Assembly: GCA_964631295.1 (NCBI GenBank)
Contig: CAZVXI010000013.1
Coordinates: forward strand, 1 to 35,991
DNA length: 35,991 bases
Origin: CAZVXI01 sp964631295
GTDB taxonomy: Bacteria > Planctomycetota > Phycisphaerae > Phycisphaerales > SM1A02
Direction: 5' to 3'
Part shown: in pieces, positions 16,861-26,497 of the stretch
Layout: each line of letters starts with the position of its first letter
How positions within the stretch are numbered: the stretch's first letter is position 1
The notes under the pieces: model-generated
Told to the model about the DNA's origin: nothing
Seen by the model: the letters and a program-made list of their open reading frames with translations, nothing else
The model's database searches: none
Made by a program: the position numbers and the translations under genes

Positions 16861-17774
16861 AGCGACTCGTCCGTTTCACCTGCGTTCGATGCATCGCTCG
16901 GAAACAGGGCTTCAGGGATCCTCGCACTGAATACATAAATGCCTCGAAGCGGCCGCGGCGATTCCGTGTCGAGCAGCCACCTCCCGATTGTTGGCGGCAC
17001 CTCTACTGCCGGTCCCGGCAACCCAATCGCCTCCGAGGGCTGCGCCGCATCGGCAAGATCTTGCTCGCTCTGCTCCTCCACCACTGTCGCGAGTACGAGG
17101 AACTCATTCACGTGCAGCGGAAGATCGACTCTCAGCGAGGAGATTGGTCGCACATCCTCTCCCGCGCCAAGTTCCATGAGTCGGCGCAGGTCACGCTGTG
17201 ACCTCGGCACACGCTGGTGCAGCGCAAGCTCCAACTGAACAACTGGCTGCTCTTCCATCGGCACAGTCCAACATCGAAGCGCCAACTGCAGGGCGCCCTC
17301 TCGAAATCGCTCGAGGTGGCCGTCAATCGCAACAACCGTCCCCTGATTCGGCACCCTCCTGCTTTGCATCGGACGCCACCGTGTGACCTGGCCGAACCAG
17401 GCAGTTGCATCCATGGTCAGTTCACCGAGCGCTGTTTGCAGTTGGTTGAGTTGATCCGGCCCCACTCGGAACAACCGAAGTCCATTGGCCTTCATGCGGG
17501 CATGCGTCTGAGCGTCAGCAGAATCAGTTGCTTCAAGTCGCTCAAACGCAGCTGCAATCTGCTCGGGCTCGGCCGGCACGAGCCACTTGCGCACCTGGAG
17601 GCCGTTGTCCGTACTCGTGAGCCGACTGACAGCTCCCTCGGCAAATGTTCCGCTCGCCTCGCCGGCGTCCGGCCCACCGGCGACCTGGCCCGCAGAACAC
17701 CCGATGAGCATCGCAAGAGTGCCAAGGCAGAGTGTCGCACGTCGAACAACCTTGTTTTCACGCAGCAAAGTCAT
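16857..17774 (-). CDS. Putative lipoprotein, function unknown
   Basis: This 305-residue protein has a lipoprotein signal: basic residues, a hydrophobic stretch and the lipobox LIGC at about residues 23-26. After the Cys comes a Gly/Ala-rich linker and a body without recognisable domains. It contains two-strand repeats with many Leu-Arg-Val alternations, probably a beta-rich periplasmic domain. The start is taken as ATG 17774; a TTG at 17786 is in frame. Either choice overlaps the end of the LOG-family gene, and neither has a clear ribosome site, so expression is likely to depend on coupling. The last bases overlap the pssA start. Confidence 0.7.
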   Translation of the reverse strand: MTLLRENKVVRRATLCLGTLAMLIGCSAGQVAGGPDAGEASGTFAEGAVSRLTSTDNGLQVRKWLVPAEPEQIAAAFERLEATDSADAQTHARMKANGLRLFRVGPDQLNQLQTALGELTMDATAWFGQVTRWRPMQSRRVPNQGTVVAIDGHLERFREGALQLALRCWTVPMEEQPVVQLELALHQRVPRSQRDLRRLMELGAGEDVRPISSLRVDLPLHVNEFLVLATVVEEQSEQDLADAAQPSEAIGLPGPAVEVPPTIGRWLLDTESPRPLRGIYVFSARIPEALFPSDASNAGETDESL

Positions 17775-18798
17775 TGATGTGGTCAATCATACGCCGTAAT
17801 TCGCCATATTGATGCCGATGATGATCAAACGCAATTCTCGGCATGTCCAGATGGTCGGTCTCACCGGCAAGCGGTTCGGTCGCTTCGATCCGCCCTTCCT
17901 TCACAAGAATGGTCGCGAACTGCTCATTCAAGCACGCAAGTTCATCAGTGGTGAGTGCGCGATGCAGCCGGATCACCAGGTGTGGCCCAACGTACCGACT
18001 GGAATGATATATCCGGTAGAAATGCCGGATATGCTCCGCAGCTTCATCCGCGTCGCGTGTAATGTGATAGAGCGATTCATCTTCTGGACTGATCATCCCC
18101 TTGGCCAGCAGGTTGCTGCGGATGTAATCTCGCCAATGCTCCCAGTAGGTACCGCCGCCATGTTCGAGCAATACGATCGGCATGACATTGCTCTTTCCAG
18201 TCTGAATCAGTGTGAGCGTCTCGAAGAGTTCGTCCTGTGTGCCGAATCCACCGGGCAACACGGTCACCGCGTCGGAGTGGCTGAGAAACATCAGTTTGCG
18301 TGTGAAGAAGTAGCGGAAGTTGATCAGCTTCGGATCACCTTCGATAACCGCGTTGGCTGTTGTTTCAAACGGCAACCGGATCGACAGTCCGAAACTTGCT
18401 TCACGCTGCGGGCCTTCGTGCCCGGCTTTCATGATGCCATCGCCAGCACCAGTGATCGCCATCCAGCCGGCTCTTGCCATATCGCGGCTGAACTCGCGCG
18501 CGATGGCGTAGTCGGGATCATCCTCGGGCGTGCGGGCAGAGCCGAAGATTGTCACCTTGCGCGCCGCGGGATATTGGTTGAAGACCCGATATGCGTACCG
18601 CATCTCCTTCAAAGCAGCGTTCATGAGCTTCAACTGCCCGGAGTCGTGGCCCTCGCGCAACAGTTTGAGCGATGTGTCGATCATCTGAGACACAAGTCGA
18701 CCCCGGAACGTTTCGGCTTCGCCGCCCGCTCGCTCGATGAGTTGGTCGATCAGTTCTGAGTCGGTCTTTTCTGTTGTATCCGCCCTAGTTCGCGGCAT
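17758..18798 (-). CDS. LOG-family nucleotide 5'-monophosphate nucleosidase-like protein
   Basis: This 346-residue Rossmann-fold protein belongs to the LOG/TIGR00730 family. Members cleave the N-glycosidic bond of nucleoside monophosphates (cytokinin activation in plants, nucleotide turnover in bacteria). The core motifs are KVTIFGSART, ITGAGDGIMKAGHEG and LPGGFGTQDELFE, the last being the family PGGxGTxxE active site. About 75 helical residues precede the core and about 90 follow it, so it is a long-form member. The ATG at 18798 is chosen because GAGGAG lies 10 bases upstream and only 7 bases separate it from the stop of the AsmA-like gene. The 3' end overlaps the lipoprotein start. Confidence 0.87.
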   Translation of the reverse strand: MPRTRADTTEKTDSELIDQLIERAGGEAETFRGRLVSQMIDTSLKLLREGHDSGQLKLMNAALKEMRYAYRVFNQYPAARKVTIFGSARTPEDDPDYAIAREFSRDMARAGWMAITGAGDGIMKAGHEGPQREASFGLSIRLPFETTANAVIEGDPKLINFRYFFTRKLMFLSHSDAVTVLPGGFGTQDELFETLTLIQTGKSNVMPIVLLEHGGGTYWEHWRDYIRSNLLAKGMISPEDESLYHITRDADEAAEHIRHFYRIYHSSRYVGPHLVIRLHRALTTDELACLNEQFATILVKEGRIEATEPLAGETDHLDMPRIAFDHHRHQYGELRRMIDHINDFAA

Positions 18799-18805
18799 TC
18801 GTTGT

Positions 18806-21800
18806 CTACTCCTCATCTGGCTGCATCGCGTCGGCCGCTTCGTTCGGGCTTTCATCGCGCGGCTGTTGCTCCCGGATTGCCGGCTCTCCGATCACTGGAA
18901 TCGGAACAAGTTCTGCGGCGGGGTCTTTCAATGGTCCGGTCACTCGAATGCCGAACAGTGTATTGCTCACCCCGCCGACAAGTTCGCGAATAAGGCTCAA
19001 TGTGCCACGGCTGCGGAGGATCCAGTCGATTTCCATCGTTTCCATGACCATATCGCCGGTGCCGATCAGTTGCAGCGTCGGGCATTCCAGCAGTATCTCT
19101 TCGAAGACAAGTCGTTCCCCTTCCACATAGAAAGACGCGTCGGCGTAGTTGAAGCTCTCGCTCAGTGGGGGCATAAGTTCCAGCAGTTGAATGAGCCGAA
19201 GCGTAATCGGCATTCGAGCCATCGCTGCATCCACCACACGAATCGATCCGCGCCCTCGAGCCTGAGATGGCTCTGCGTTGCGCACACCGGCCATCACAAG
19301 TTTGCCATACAACTCACCGACCTGCTTCGCGTTTGCGATGCTCCCGTCCTGCGTCATCTCGCGGGGTACGGCCGTTTCGAACATCTCCGCAAGACCAACA
19401 CCAACGAGGTCGACCGTCAGCGAATAGTCACGATTTTCATCCAGACCGACTTGAGCCTCAACAACCAGCGCGCCACCATAACACTCGCCGCGTGCGTTCC
19501 GTACCGCGATCGACTGGCGCTCAGGAATCAACTCGAGCACAGTTGTCGCATCCGTCACACGCTGCCCGATCACATCCATTTCATCCACAGCAACATCAAC
19601 TGTCAGTGAATCCTCGCCTGCGACACTGTTGTAGTTCACGTCGAAGTTTCCGACAACGTGGTCGAACTCAACACCCGCAAGCAGTGCTGCATCACGCGAT
19701 GTAATTCGCCCGGTGAATGCAGAGTCGATTGTCGTCAGATTGTCAACTCGTGTCGGGTCATCCGCGCGATTCCACAGCCGGAGGCGGCAGTCTCTCGCCA
19801 TGCTCGGCTTGGCCTCGGTAAACTCGAGGGCGTACATTGCTTCCTGCACAGCAACCGGCATGATGGCCCGCACCTGCGGATCGCTGAGGTAACCATCGAA
19901 TCCGATATCGAACAGTGCTTCCTGCCAGTTCGTGTCGAAGGCCAGCGAGCCGGTCACTGAAAATGCACTCTCGTTAATCGTGCCGGAAGCATTGGGCACT
20001 GCGACTTGTCCCGGCGTCATCATAAGTACCGTGTCATCATCGAGCGTCACATTGATTCGCGTGTCGTCACGAAGCAGCGACAGTTCATGCGGATGCATTT
20101 CAATCTCAAAGCCGCGTTCGCGTTGCTCCGTTGACGACTCGTAGAAGAAGATGCCGTCGAACTTTCCTGCCATTTCATACGCGGTGTATTGCTCCGCGAG
20201 TTGCACAGCATCCACGAGATACATGACTTCCGGCACCGCGGGTGATTCAAACCGGGCATCGAGCCACACGCCGGACACGCGCAGATCGTCGCCGGCAGCT
20301 GTCGGCCCGTAGCTGCCCTGCAACACGATCCGGCCATCATCACGCGATCCCTGTCGGAGTCGCAGGGCGAGATCCTCAAACGTCGCAAAGCCCCGCTCGA
20401 TATCAATCGAACCTGCTTCACGCGCAATCGCGAACTGCGAATCAGCAACCTGCACATTGATGCGATTCGGCTCAAAACGAAGTACCGGGTGTCCCTCGTT
20501 CTTGGCATCATCATACAGGATGTGCGCATCGAATCGCCCAGTTGGCTTATATCTGTCCCATATCTGGCGTAATCGCTGCTCATCGTTGCTGGGCGCAAGA
20601 TCCACCAGATAGGAATCGACTGGCATGTCTTCAAAGTCGACGGTGAGGTTGGTGTGGCCGTTCGCACCTCCAAACACACCTGAGGCAGCAATCCGCCCGC
20701 CCGCGTGATGTGCGGTGACCTGATCGAGTGTCACCCCGTCCGGTCGAACCAGCAAATGTGCCTCTACATTTTCAAGCGTTAAAGATTCAGGCCAGTACAC
20801 GCCGGACATGCCGACCATTTCTGTGATCTCGGCGTCCGGATGCGCCTCACCATTCGAAGCCACGACCGTAAACGCATACTGCACGCTGCCGGTCTCATCC
20901 GTGTTCACCACGCCTGCGTAATCCAGAATCGCATCGAGGTGCAGACTGTCGAGCACGTCGGCAATCTGCACATCACGATTTGCGTTCGCTGGTATCGCCT
21001 GAAACACTGCTGCGTTCACACGATCGCCAATCACGTCCAGGTTCAGTTCCGGCTCGACGCGTACCGGCCCATGCAGCAAGTGGATCGCCCCCGACGCACG
21101 GCCTGCTCCTCCACCCGGCGTGATGAAACTCAGCGGCTCATCTGTGCTTTCTCCGATGCTGATCGCATCGTACGTCCATTCGAGCGTGCCAGCCTGAACC
21201 ATCATCGGGTACGGGAAGCGGTCGTACATGATGTGCGCGCGGCGGATGTCCATGTCGCCGGCAATGACCGTTGGCTGACCACGCCCGACGTTTCGTGTCA
21301 CCCGCAAATCCAGATCAACCTCCCCACCAAGTTCGAACGGTCCCGCCTCGATTATCCGCGCGAGCCGGGCTGCCTCCGCCTGCTTGTGCTCATATACTTT
21401 GCGTTCGGGATCGGAGAGCGAATCAACATCGGTATCTCGCAGGTCCGTCATGATCCTGCGACGCTCTTCTCGGTATCGCTTGATATCTTCGGCGGTGGGG
21501 AGTACTCCGCTGGCTTGAGCGCGCTGATGCGCTTCCGCGTCAAACAGCGCATCGAATGCCCGGCGAGACTGTTCCGGGAGCGCATCACGAAGCACCTGAT
21601 CAAGTGCGATGCCCGCTCCAGTGATGCGCAGGTTCGCGCCGGCGGTGATGTCGAGAGGCGTGATCCTCCCCGTGAGACGAATCGGCTGGCCGTTTGAGCT
21701 GCGCCCAGTCAGGCCGATGATTTCCAGCACATCATTATCAAAGTGGATCGTGGCAGAAACATTGGTCATTGGGTAAGGGAACTTGTCGTATGCACAGGTC

Positions 21801-23212
21801 GCCTCGTCGATCAGCGCGCGGCCCTCGGAGAGAATTGGCAACGCCACGAGGTTGCCTGAATCATCTGTAAGCGGCGGCGCACGAGAGATGTTCACCTGCG
21901 TCTCGAGGATCCACTTGCGCATCTCGAACCGCTGAAGCGCTTGCGCAACCACTGCTGGCAGATCGACCGCCGGCACCTGCCCTGTCTCACTGCGCATGCT
22001 CATGTCGAATCGTTCGAGTTCGAAGTCGAGATCGAATGCGGCGTGCGACCAGACCTGATCGAACCATGGGCCTCTCTGGTTCTGGTCCGGGAGCGAAACG
22101 GACATGTTGATGCGATAGGGCACATCGACCATACCAGCAGCATCATCGAGCTCCCCACTAACCAGCGCACCGCGCAACTCGACCAGTTCGGCAGTGTTCG
22201 GCCGGAGTACAATCGCGCCGTCATTGACTTTCAATCGCGGACGACTGGGAGTCGTCTCAATCTCACCATCGCGGTATCGTGCCCAGAATCCTTCGTTGTC
22301 GATGGGAAGCGTCAGAGCGACACTCGATACATTTAATCGCAACTCCGGTATCTGTTGCGGCTCCCACTCAATAACAGCACTCGACACCTCTCCGCGAAGA
22401 TCCATCCGGCGCCACCATTCGCGCACGTGACTTGGTGAAACAGAGAACGTGCGCTCATCAAGCCGCAGCCCCTCCAGGCGACAACTATACGCATTCGTTT
22501 GCACATCCCAGGCACCGTGTGCGGTCATGCCGGATGGATCGAGTTGGTTGCCGTATTCGTCTGTCTCAGCGAGCAGAAACTGAAACAGTGTGCCATCGCC
22601 CGGTTCGAGTCTTCCCGAGAATCGACGCTCTCCCACGACAAGAAACGACTCATCACCGGGGATGTTGTGCTGGCACATCTGCACGAGTGCACCGCTCACT
22701 ATCACGTTCGGCGGAAGCGTCGAGGCATCATCAAGATCGGATTCGGGCCACTGCGGTTTCAGTGTCATGAAGTTGAACTGACCGGGTGCCGACGCGTCCT
22801 CACTGATGCGCATGCGAACGCCTTCGATACGCACCGCCGTAATTGATGGTGTTCCAGACCGCCACGATGCAGGGTCCGTCGTAACCTCAATGTGATCAAT
22901 GCGCAGCACCTCGCTTGCGGGTCCGGTCAACTCGCGCGAGCGAACCAGGACATCCGTGAAACGGAACTGGCCTGAACCAACGTACGATGCATAAGCGACC
23001 GACACATGCCCGCCAAGGCGCTGCTCGAGTTCCGGTTGGACCTGGGCAATGATGAACCAGGATCGCGTGATGATCCAGAGCCCTGTCCCACCGATGATGA
23101 GCACAACTGCGATGAGAATCCCGGCGCGCTTGATCCACCCGGACCATGGAGAGCGCTTTCGATCGCTCTTCCCGGCGGCCGATGTCGTATGAGTTGTGTC
23201 GTCACTGGGCAT
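18806..23212 (-). CDS. Giant AsmA/YhdP-like membrane-anchored protein
   Basis: This 1468-residue protein has a basic N-terminus and a single membrane helix (about residues 29-52). A very long beta-rich periplasmic region follows, in which strand-forming blocks of the kind 'x-L-x-L-x-G-x-V/I' recur. The C-terminal part (about 1290-1440) has the AsmA-like signature: RGRGSIRVVDAAMARMP, SFNYADASFYVEGERLVFE, LIGTGDMVM and a final IRVTGPLKDPAAELVP. AsmA, TamB and YhdP relatives form hydrophobic grooves that move phospholipids from the inner to the outer membrane. Its place in one run with pssA fits an envelope-lipid role. It is the first gene of the eight-gene run. No strong ribosome site is seen before the ATG. 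Confidence 0.8.
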   Translation of the reverse strand: MPSDDTTHTTSAAGKSDRKRSPWSGWIKRAGILIAVVLIIGGTGLWIITRSWFIIAQVQPELEQRLGGHVSVAYASYVGSGQFRFTDVLVRSRELTGPASEVLRIDHIEVTTDPASWRSGTPSITAVRIEGVRMRISEDASAPGQFNFMTLKPQWPESDLDDASTLPPNVIVSGALVQMCQHNIPGDESFLVVGERRFSGRLEPGDGTLFQFLLAETDEYGNQLDPSGMTAHGAWDVQTNAYSCRLEGLRLDERTFSVSPSHVREWWRRMDLRGEVSSAVIEWEPQQIPELRLNVSSVALTLPIDNEGFWARYRDGEIETTPSRPRLKVNDGAIVLRPNTAELVELRGALVSGELDDAAGMVDVPYRINMSVSLPDQNQRGPWFDQVWSHAAFDLDFELERFDMSMRSETGQVPAVDLPAVVAQALQRFEMRKWILETQVNISRAPPLTDDSGNLVALPILSEGRALIDEATCAYDKFPYPMTNVSATIHFDNDVLEIIGLTGRSSNGQPIRLTGRITPLDITAGANLRITGAGIALDQVLRDALPEQSRRAFDALFDAEAHQRAQASGVLPTAEDIKRYREERRRIMTDLRDTDVDSLSDPERKVYEHKQAEAARLARIIEAGPFELGGEVDLDLRVTRNVGRGQPTVIAGDMDIRRAHIMYDRFPYPMMVQAGTLEWTYDAISIGESTDEPLSFITPGGGAGRASGAIHLLHGPVRVEPELNLDVIGDRVNAAVFQAIPANANRDVQIADVLDSLHLDAILDYAGVVNTDETGSVQYAFTVVASNGEAHPDAEITEMVGMSGVYWPESLTLENVEAHLLVRPDGVTLDQVTAHHAGGRIAASGVFGGANGHTNLTVDFEDMPVDSYLVDLAPSNDEQRLRQIWDRYKPTGRFDAHILYDDAKNEGHPVLRFEPNRINVQVADSQFAIAREAGSIDIERGFATFEDLALRLRQGSRDDGRIVLQGSYGPTAAGDDLRVSGVWLDARFESPAVPEVMYLVDAVQLAEQYTAYEMAGKFDGIFFYESSTEQRERGFEIEMHPHELSLLRDDTRINVTLDDDTVLMMTPGQVAVPNASGTINESAFSVTGSLAFDTNWQEALFDIGFDGYLSDPQVRAIMPVAVQEAMYALEFTEAKPSMARDCRLRLWNRADDPTRVDNLTTIDSAFTGRITSRDAALLAGVEFDHVVGNFDVNYNSVAGEDSLTVDVAVDEMDVIGQRVTDATTVLELIPERQSIAVRNARGECYGGALVVEAQVGLDENRDYSLTVDLVGVGLAEMFETAVPREMTQDGSIANAKQVGELYGKLVMAGVRNAEPSQARGRGSIRVVDAAMARMPITLRLIQLLELMPPLSESFNYADASFYVEGERLVFEEILLECPTLQLIGTGDMVMETMEIDWILRSRGTLSLIRELVGGVSNTLFGIRVTGPLKDPAAELVPIPVIGEPAIREQQPRDESPNEAADAMQPDEE

Positions 23213-23338
23213 GCGTCAGCATCGATCTTACCGTCCGACCGGCGATTGGGCCGCGAACGGTGAATCGTTCTACTATCGGATTGAATCTGCTTCGAACGAC
23301 GAAATTCCAACCCGACTTCCACCCTTACAGGACGTTCC

Positions 23339-24247
23339 ATGCGCGTAGCACTGACAGGCGTTTCAGGTTTCATTGGCTCTGTGACTGCCCGACACCTTGT
23401 CGAGGCCGGCCATACCGTCAGCGGGCTCGTTCGCTCAACAAGCCGACGCGACCACGTTGAGCCATACGTTGAGCGGTTTGTCGTGGGCGAGCAGTCGGAC
23501 GAAACTGCATGGCCTGCCCTGCTTGACGGCTGCGACTGTGTCATTCACAACTCCGTCGACTGGCGGCTGCTCAAAGGCGAGCGAAATGTCCGCAAGCACT
23601 TCGAGACGAACCTGCTCGGGTCGCTGCTTTTTCTGGAAGAATCAGCGCCAAGGCAGTTTATCTTTGTCAGCACGATTGCTGTTCATCACGATATGAAGCC
23701 ACGTTGGGGCGGAACGATTGATGAGGATCATCCGCTTCGCCCTGCGAACTTGTACGGCGCCTACAAGGCAGCGGTTGAAGCGCACCTCTGGGCAGCCCAT
23801 TTCGGTCACGGCCGCCACACATGCGCGGTTCGCCCCTGCGGTGTGTACGGTATCGATCCCACGCTTGATCGCTCAATCGGCTATCCGATCATTGAGAAGA
23901 TCCGGGGCGGCGGGACATTCACCCGACCGGGCGGAGGAAAGTTCGTTCACGTGGAAGATGTCGCAGCATCGCTTGTCGCTGCGATCGGCAACGACCGGGC
24001 TGCCGGCAAGGCGTACAACCTTGTTGACTGCTTCGCACGATGGTCGGATTGGGCACACCTTGCTGCCGAGGCCCTTGGCGCTCAGACAAAAGTCGACGAT
24101 TCAAGCCCTGCAGCACCAAAGAACACGTTCGATGTGTCGCTCGCTCGCAACGACCTTGGAGTTGGGCTCGATCGTGGCCTGGCCGGCATCCGCGAGCACA
24201 TCACGCAGCTCATCGACAAGATGCCCATCGCAGCAACGGCGCAGTGA
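23339..24247 (+). CDS. NAD-dependent epimerase/dehydratase (extended SDR)
   Basis: This 302-residue protein has the extended short-chain dehydrogenase fold. The cofactor loop is GVSGFIG (residues 7-13). The chain then shows FETNLLGS, the active-site region FVSTIAVHH, and the catalytic YGAYK (Tyr-x3-Lys). RPCGVYG follows in the substrate part. Family members act on nucleotide sugars, flavonoid-like or steroid-like substrates; the specific reaction is not readable from the sequence. The gene diverges from the AsmA-like gene across 126 bases that hold a weak -10-like TACTAT at 23271-23276. The next gene starts 9 bases after its stop, so they are probably co-transcribed. Confidence 0.88.
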   Translation: MRVALTGVSGFIGSVTARHLVEAGHTVSGLVRSTSRRDHVEPYVERFVVGEQSDETAWPALLDGCDCVIHNSVDWRLLKGERNVRKHFETNLLGSLLFLEESAPRQFIFVSTIAVHHDMKPRWGGTIDEDHPLRPANLYGAYKAAVEAHLWAAHFGHGRHTCAVRPCGVYGIDPTLDRSIGYPIIEKIRGGGTFTRPGGGKFVHVEDVAASLVAAIGNDRAAGKAYNLVDCFARWSDWAHLAAEALGAQTKVDDSSPAAPKNTFDVSLARNDLGVGLDRGLAGIREHITQLIDKMPIAATAQ

Positions 24248-24256
24248 GGAAAGCCT

Positions 24257-24847
24257 TTGGCGATGATTGATTATCCAACTCAGATCCAGCGAGGTGTGCG
24301 CTGGCTGCTCATCTCGTGGGCATCGCCATGCGGAACTTCGCTGCTCTCGTGGGGGTTGGTCGATCTTGTCGACGCATGGCACCTTCAGTTGACGATCCTG
24401 ATCAGTGCGATCAGCGTCGGGCCGGTTGCGCGGATGATTGCCGCGCGATGGTTGCGAGCACTGCCTCGACACGGCCTCCTGCACGGCGCCGCTGTAGTTG
24501 CCGAATGCATCTTGTTCGTGACGACTTTCGGATTGATGATCGGCCTTGCTCCGGAGGGAGCCACACTTTGGCTTCGCTGGCTGCTCGCGACATGGTGCAT
24601 CGCTCTTGCAGTGCAGGCATCTTCGCTTTCACGCGGATTCGCCATTATTGGTATCGCGCGGGGCGATGAGTTTCTGCCGAGAGCGGCGCCGCTGAGTTCC
24701 GGATTCTGCATTGTCGGGGCAGCAATCGCGATCGGCGAATCGCTGTTCTGGATGCCAGTTGCAGGACCATCTGCCATCGCAATCGGCATTGTCTTCACGC
24801 TTGCCGCCGGGTCGCGCGCGAGCAGCTTATTGCGTATGACCGATTGA
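24257..24847 (+). CDS. Small polytopic membrane protein, function unknown
   Basis: This 196-residue protein has no family I recognise. Hydrophobic stretches suggest four or five membrane helices (about residues 15-35, 44-62, 78-98, 105-122, 150-165 and 170-186, some weak), with basic loops. A TTG start at 24257 is preferred: the GAGG overlapping the epimerase stop lies 7 bases before it, against 13 bases for the ATG two codons later. It probably forms an operon with the epimerase. The 3' end overlaps the convergent trpE gene by 21 bases. Confidence 0.62.
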   Translation: MAMIDYPTQIQRGVRWLLISWASPCGTSLLSWGLVDLVDAWHLQLTILISAISVGPVARMIAARWLRALPRHGLLHGAAVVAECILFVTTFGLMIGLAPEGATLWLRWLLATWCIALAVQASSLSRGFAIIGIARGDEFLPRAAPLSSGFCIVGAAIAIGESLFWMPVAGPSAIAIGIVFTLAAGSRASSLLRMTD

Positions 24848-26428
24848 CGACCACGTCTGATCATCGCTGCGAAGAAACGCGTCTTCTGCAAGATCGATCG
24901 CGCGGTTCAGTGCAGCGGCTTTGTTGACCGTCTCTTCATACTCGGCGCTTGGCTTCGAATCGGCGACAATCCCGGCACCCGCCTGGAAATACACGGTCCA
25001 GACGCTGCCATTCCAGTTGCTTGTCGGGATAACCATCGTGCGCAGCGCAAGCGCGATGTCCATGTCGCCATCGAAACTCACCACGCCGATGCCGCCGCCA
25101 TACGGTCCGCGTCGTGTTGGTTCCAGTTCATCGATGATTTGCATCGCACGAATCTTCGGTGCACCGCTCACCGTACCAACCGGCAGCGTGTTGCGCAGCG
25201 CATCCCATGCGCTCAAAGTCTCGCGCAGGCGCCCTGTGACCGTTGAGCTGAGGTGCATGACATGGCTGTATCGCTCGATCTCGAGCACATGCGGCAGTTC
25301 GATCGTGCCAACTTCACACACACGACCAAGATCATTGCGGCCAAGATCAACCAGCATCACATGTTCCGCCCGTTCCTTGTCGTCTGCAAGCAGTTCATCT
25401 TCCAGCGCATCGTCCTCGGCTTCGGTTGCACCTCTCTTGCGCGTGCCTGCGAGTGGACGATTCACCGCAACGCCCTGGTCGACACGGCAGAGAATTTCCG
25501 GGCTGGACGCGACGAGAATCGAATCAGCCGCCTGAAGATAGATCATGTACGGGCTGGGATTGACGATGCGCAACGCGCGATAGACCTCGAACGGGTCGGC
25601 AGATGTCTGCCGTTCAAATCGCTGGCTGAGTACGATCTGAAATGCATCGCCGGCCGCGATGTATTCACGGCATTGTTCAACCGCACGCTCAAACTCGCGC
25701 TGCTGCATATTGCTCTGCAGTTGAACAGCGCTTCGTGCTGCGAGATCAAGATCAACCGGCCCGGCGGGGAGTGGAACGGTATGAGATTCAAGTTGTTCGA
25801 CGAGTGCATTGAGTTCGTCTGATGCTGCTGCGTAGGCATCCGCTGTGCTCGTGTGCTCATCGACAAACGCATGGCAGATCGCATAGAGCATCTTCTCTGC
25901 ATGATCGAACACGCCGACTCGGCGATACAGACCGAAGTGCAAGTCTGCGAGGTGGCGATCGTCCCGCGGTGCCCGCTCGAAGGGAAGTTTCTCCAGCTCG
26001 GTATAGCGCGCGGTGTCGTACCCGGCGTATCCGACCCAGCCGCCGACGAAACCAGGCAACTTTCGCGAGACTGGGTCATCGCCTCGCGCCGGCTTCCAGT
26101 GCCTGCCGACCTCTGCGACAATTGACAGCGGATCATCAACGCTGCGGTGGTCGCGGTCGCCCGTGCGATGGTTGATGACCTCGACGGTGTGGCCACGCGC
26201 GATGACTTCCATCGCGGGACCTGCCCCGATGAACGAGTGCCGACCAATCCGATCGCCACCCTCGACTGATTCGAGCAGAAAACTGGGAGCGATTCGATCG
26301 TCGGCTCGCACGAGCCTCCGATAACCGAGAACTGGCGTGAGTTGGTCGCTCATCAACCGCCGGCACAGCGGAATGACGTTCGCCTTCTCAGCAAGCTGAC
26401 AAAATGTCTCGAAGTCGGGTGAGATCAT
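24827..26428 (-). CDS. trpE: Anthranilate synthase component I
   Basis: This 533-residue chorismate-utilising enzyme makes anthranilate from chorismate, using ammonia from a TrpG partner, as the first step of tryptophan synthesis. The feedback-binding region FLLESVEGGDRIGRHSFIG is intact, so inhibition by tryptophan is expected. Catalytic landmarks are NPSPYMIYLQ, RPLAGTRKRGAT, LVDLGRNDLGRV, GTVSGAPKIRAMQIIDELE and RRGPYGGGIG. Length is normal. No trpG, trpD or trpC is adjacent, so the pathway genes are split in this genome or lie outside the window. It diverges from the ABC ATPase gene and overlaps the convergent membrane-protein gene. Confidence 0.93.
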   Translation of the reverse strand: MISPDFETFCQLAEKANVIPLCRRLMSDQLTPVLGYRRLVRADDRIAPSFLLESVEGGDRIGRHSFIGAGPAMEVIARGHTVEVINHRTGDRDHRSVDDPLSIVAEVGRHWKPARGDDPVSRKLPGFVGGWVGYAGYDTARYTELEKLPFERAPRDDRHLADLHFGLYRRVGVFDHAEKMLYAICHAFVDEHTSTADAYAAASDELNALVEQLESHTVPLPAGPVDLDLAARSAVQLQSNMQQREFERAVEQCREYIAAGDAFQIVLSQRFERQTSADPFEVYRALRIVNPSPYMIYLQAADSILVASSPEILCRVDQGVAVNRPLAGTRKRGATEAEDDALEDELLADDKERAEHVMLVDLGRNDLGRVCEVGTIELPHVLEIERYSHVMHLSSTVTGRLRETLSAWDALRNTLPVGTVSGAPKIRAMQIIDELEPTRRGPYGGGIGVVSFDGDMDIALALRTMVIPTSNWNGSVWTVYFQAGAGIVADSKPSAEYEETVNKAAALNRAIDLAEDAFLRSDDQTWSSIGHTQ

Positions 26429-26497
26429 CGCCGTGAGTCAATCCATCGGCCGCATCCTTATCGGCCATGATTGCGAACTGTAGCAACAGCGATGAAG

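Noticed and set aside
17809..18759. 316-residue plus-strand frame opposite the LOG-family gene
   Set aside because: The opposite strand carries the PGGxGTxxE motif and a good start. This frame has no motif and no ribosome site.
20840..21697. 285-residue plus-strand frame inside the AsmA-like gene
   Set aside because: It is fully contained antisense to a 1468-residue gene with a continuous beta-rich pattern. Composition is His/Arg-rich without domains.
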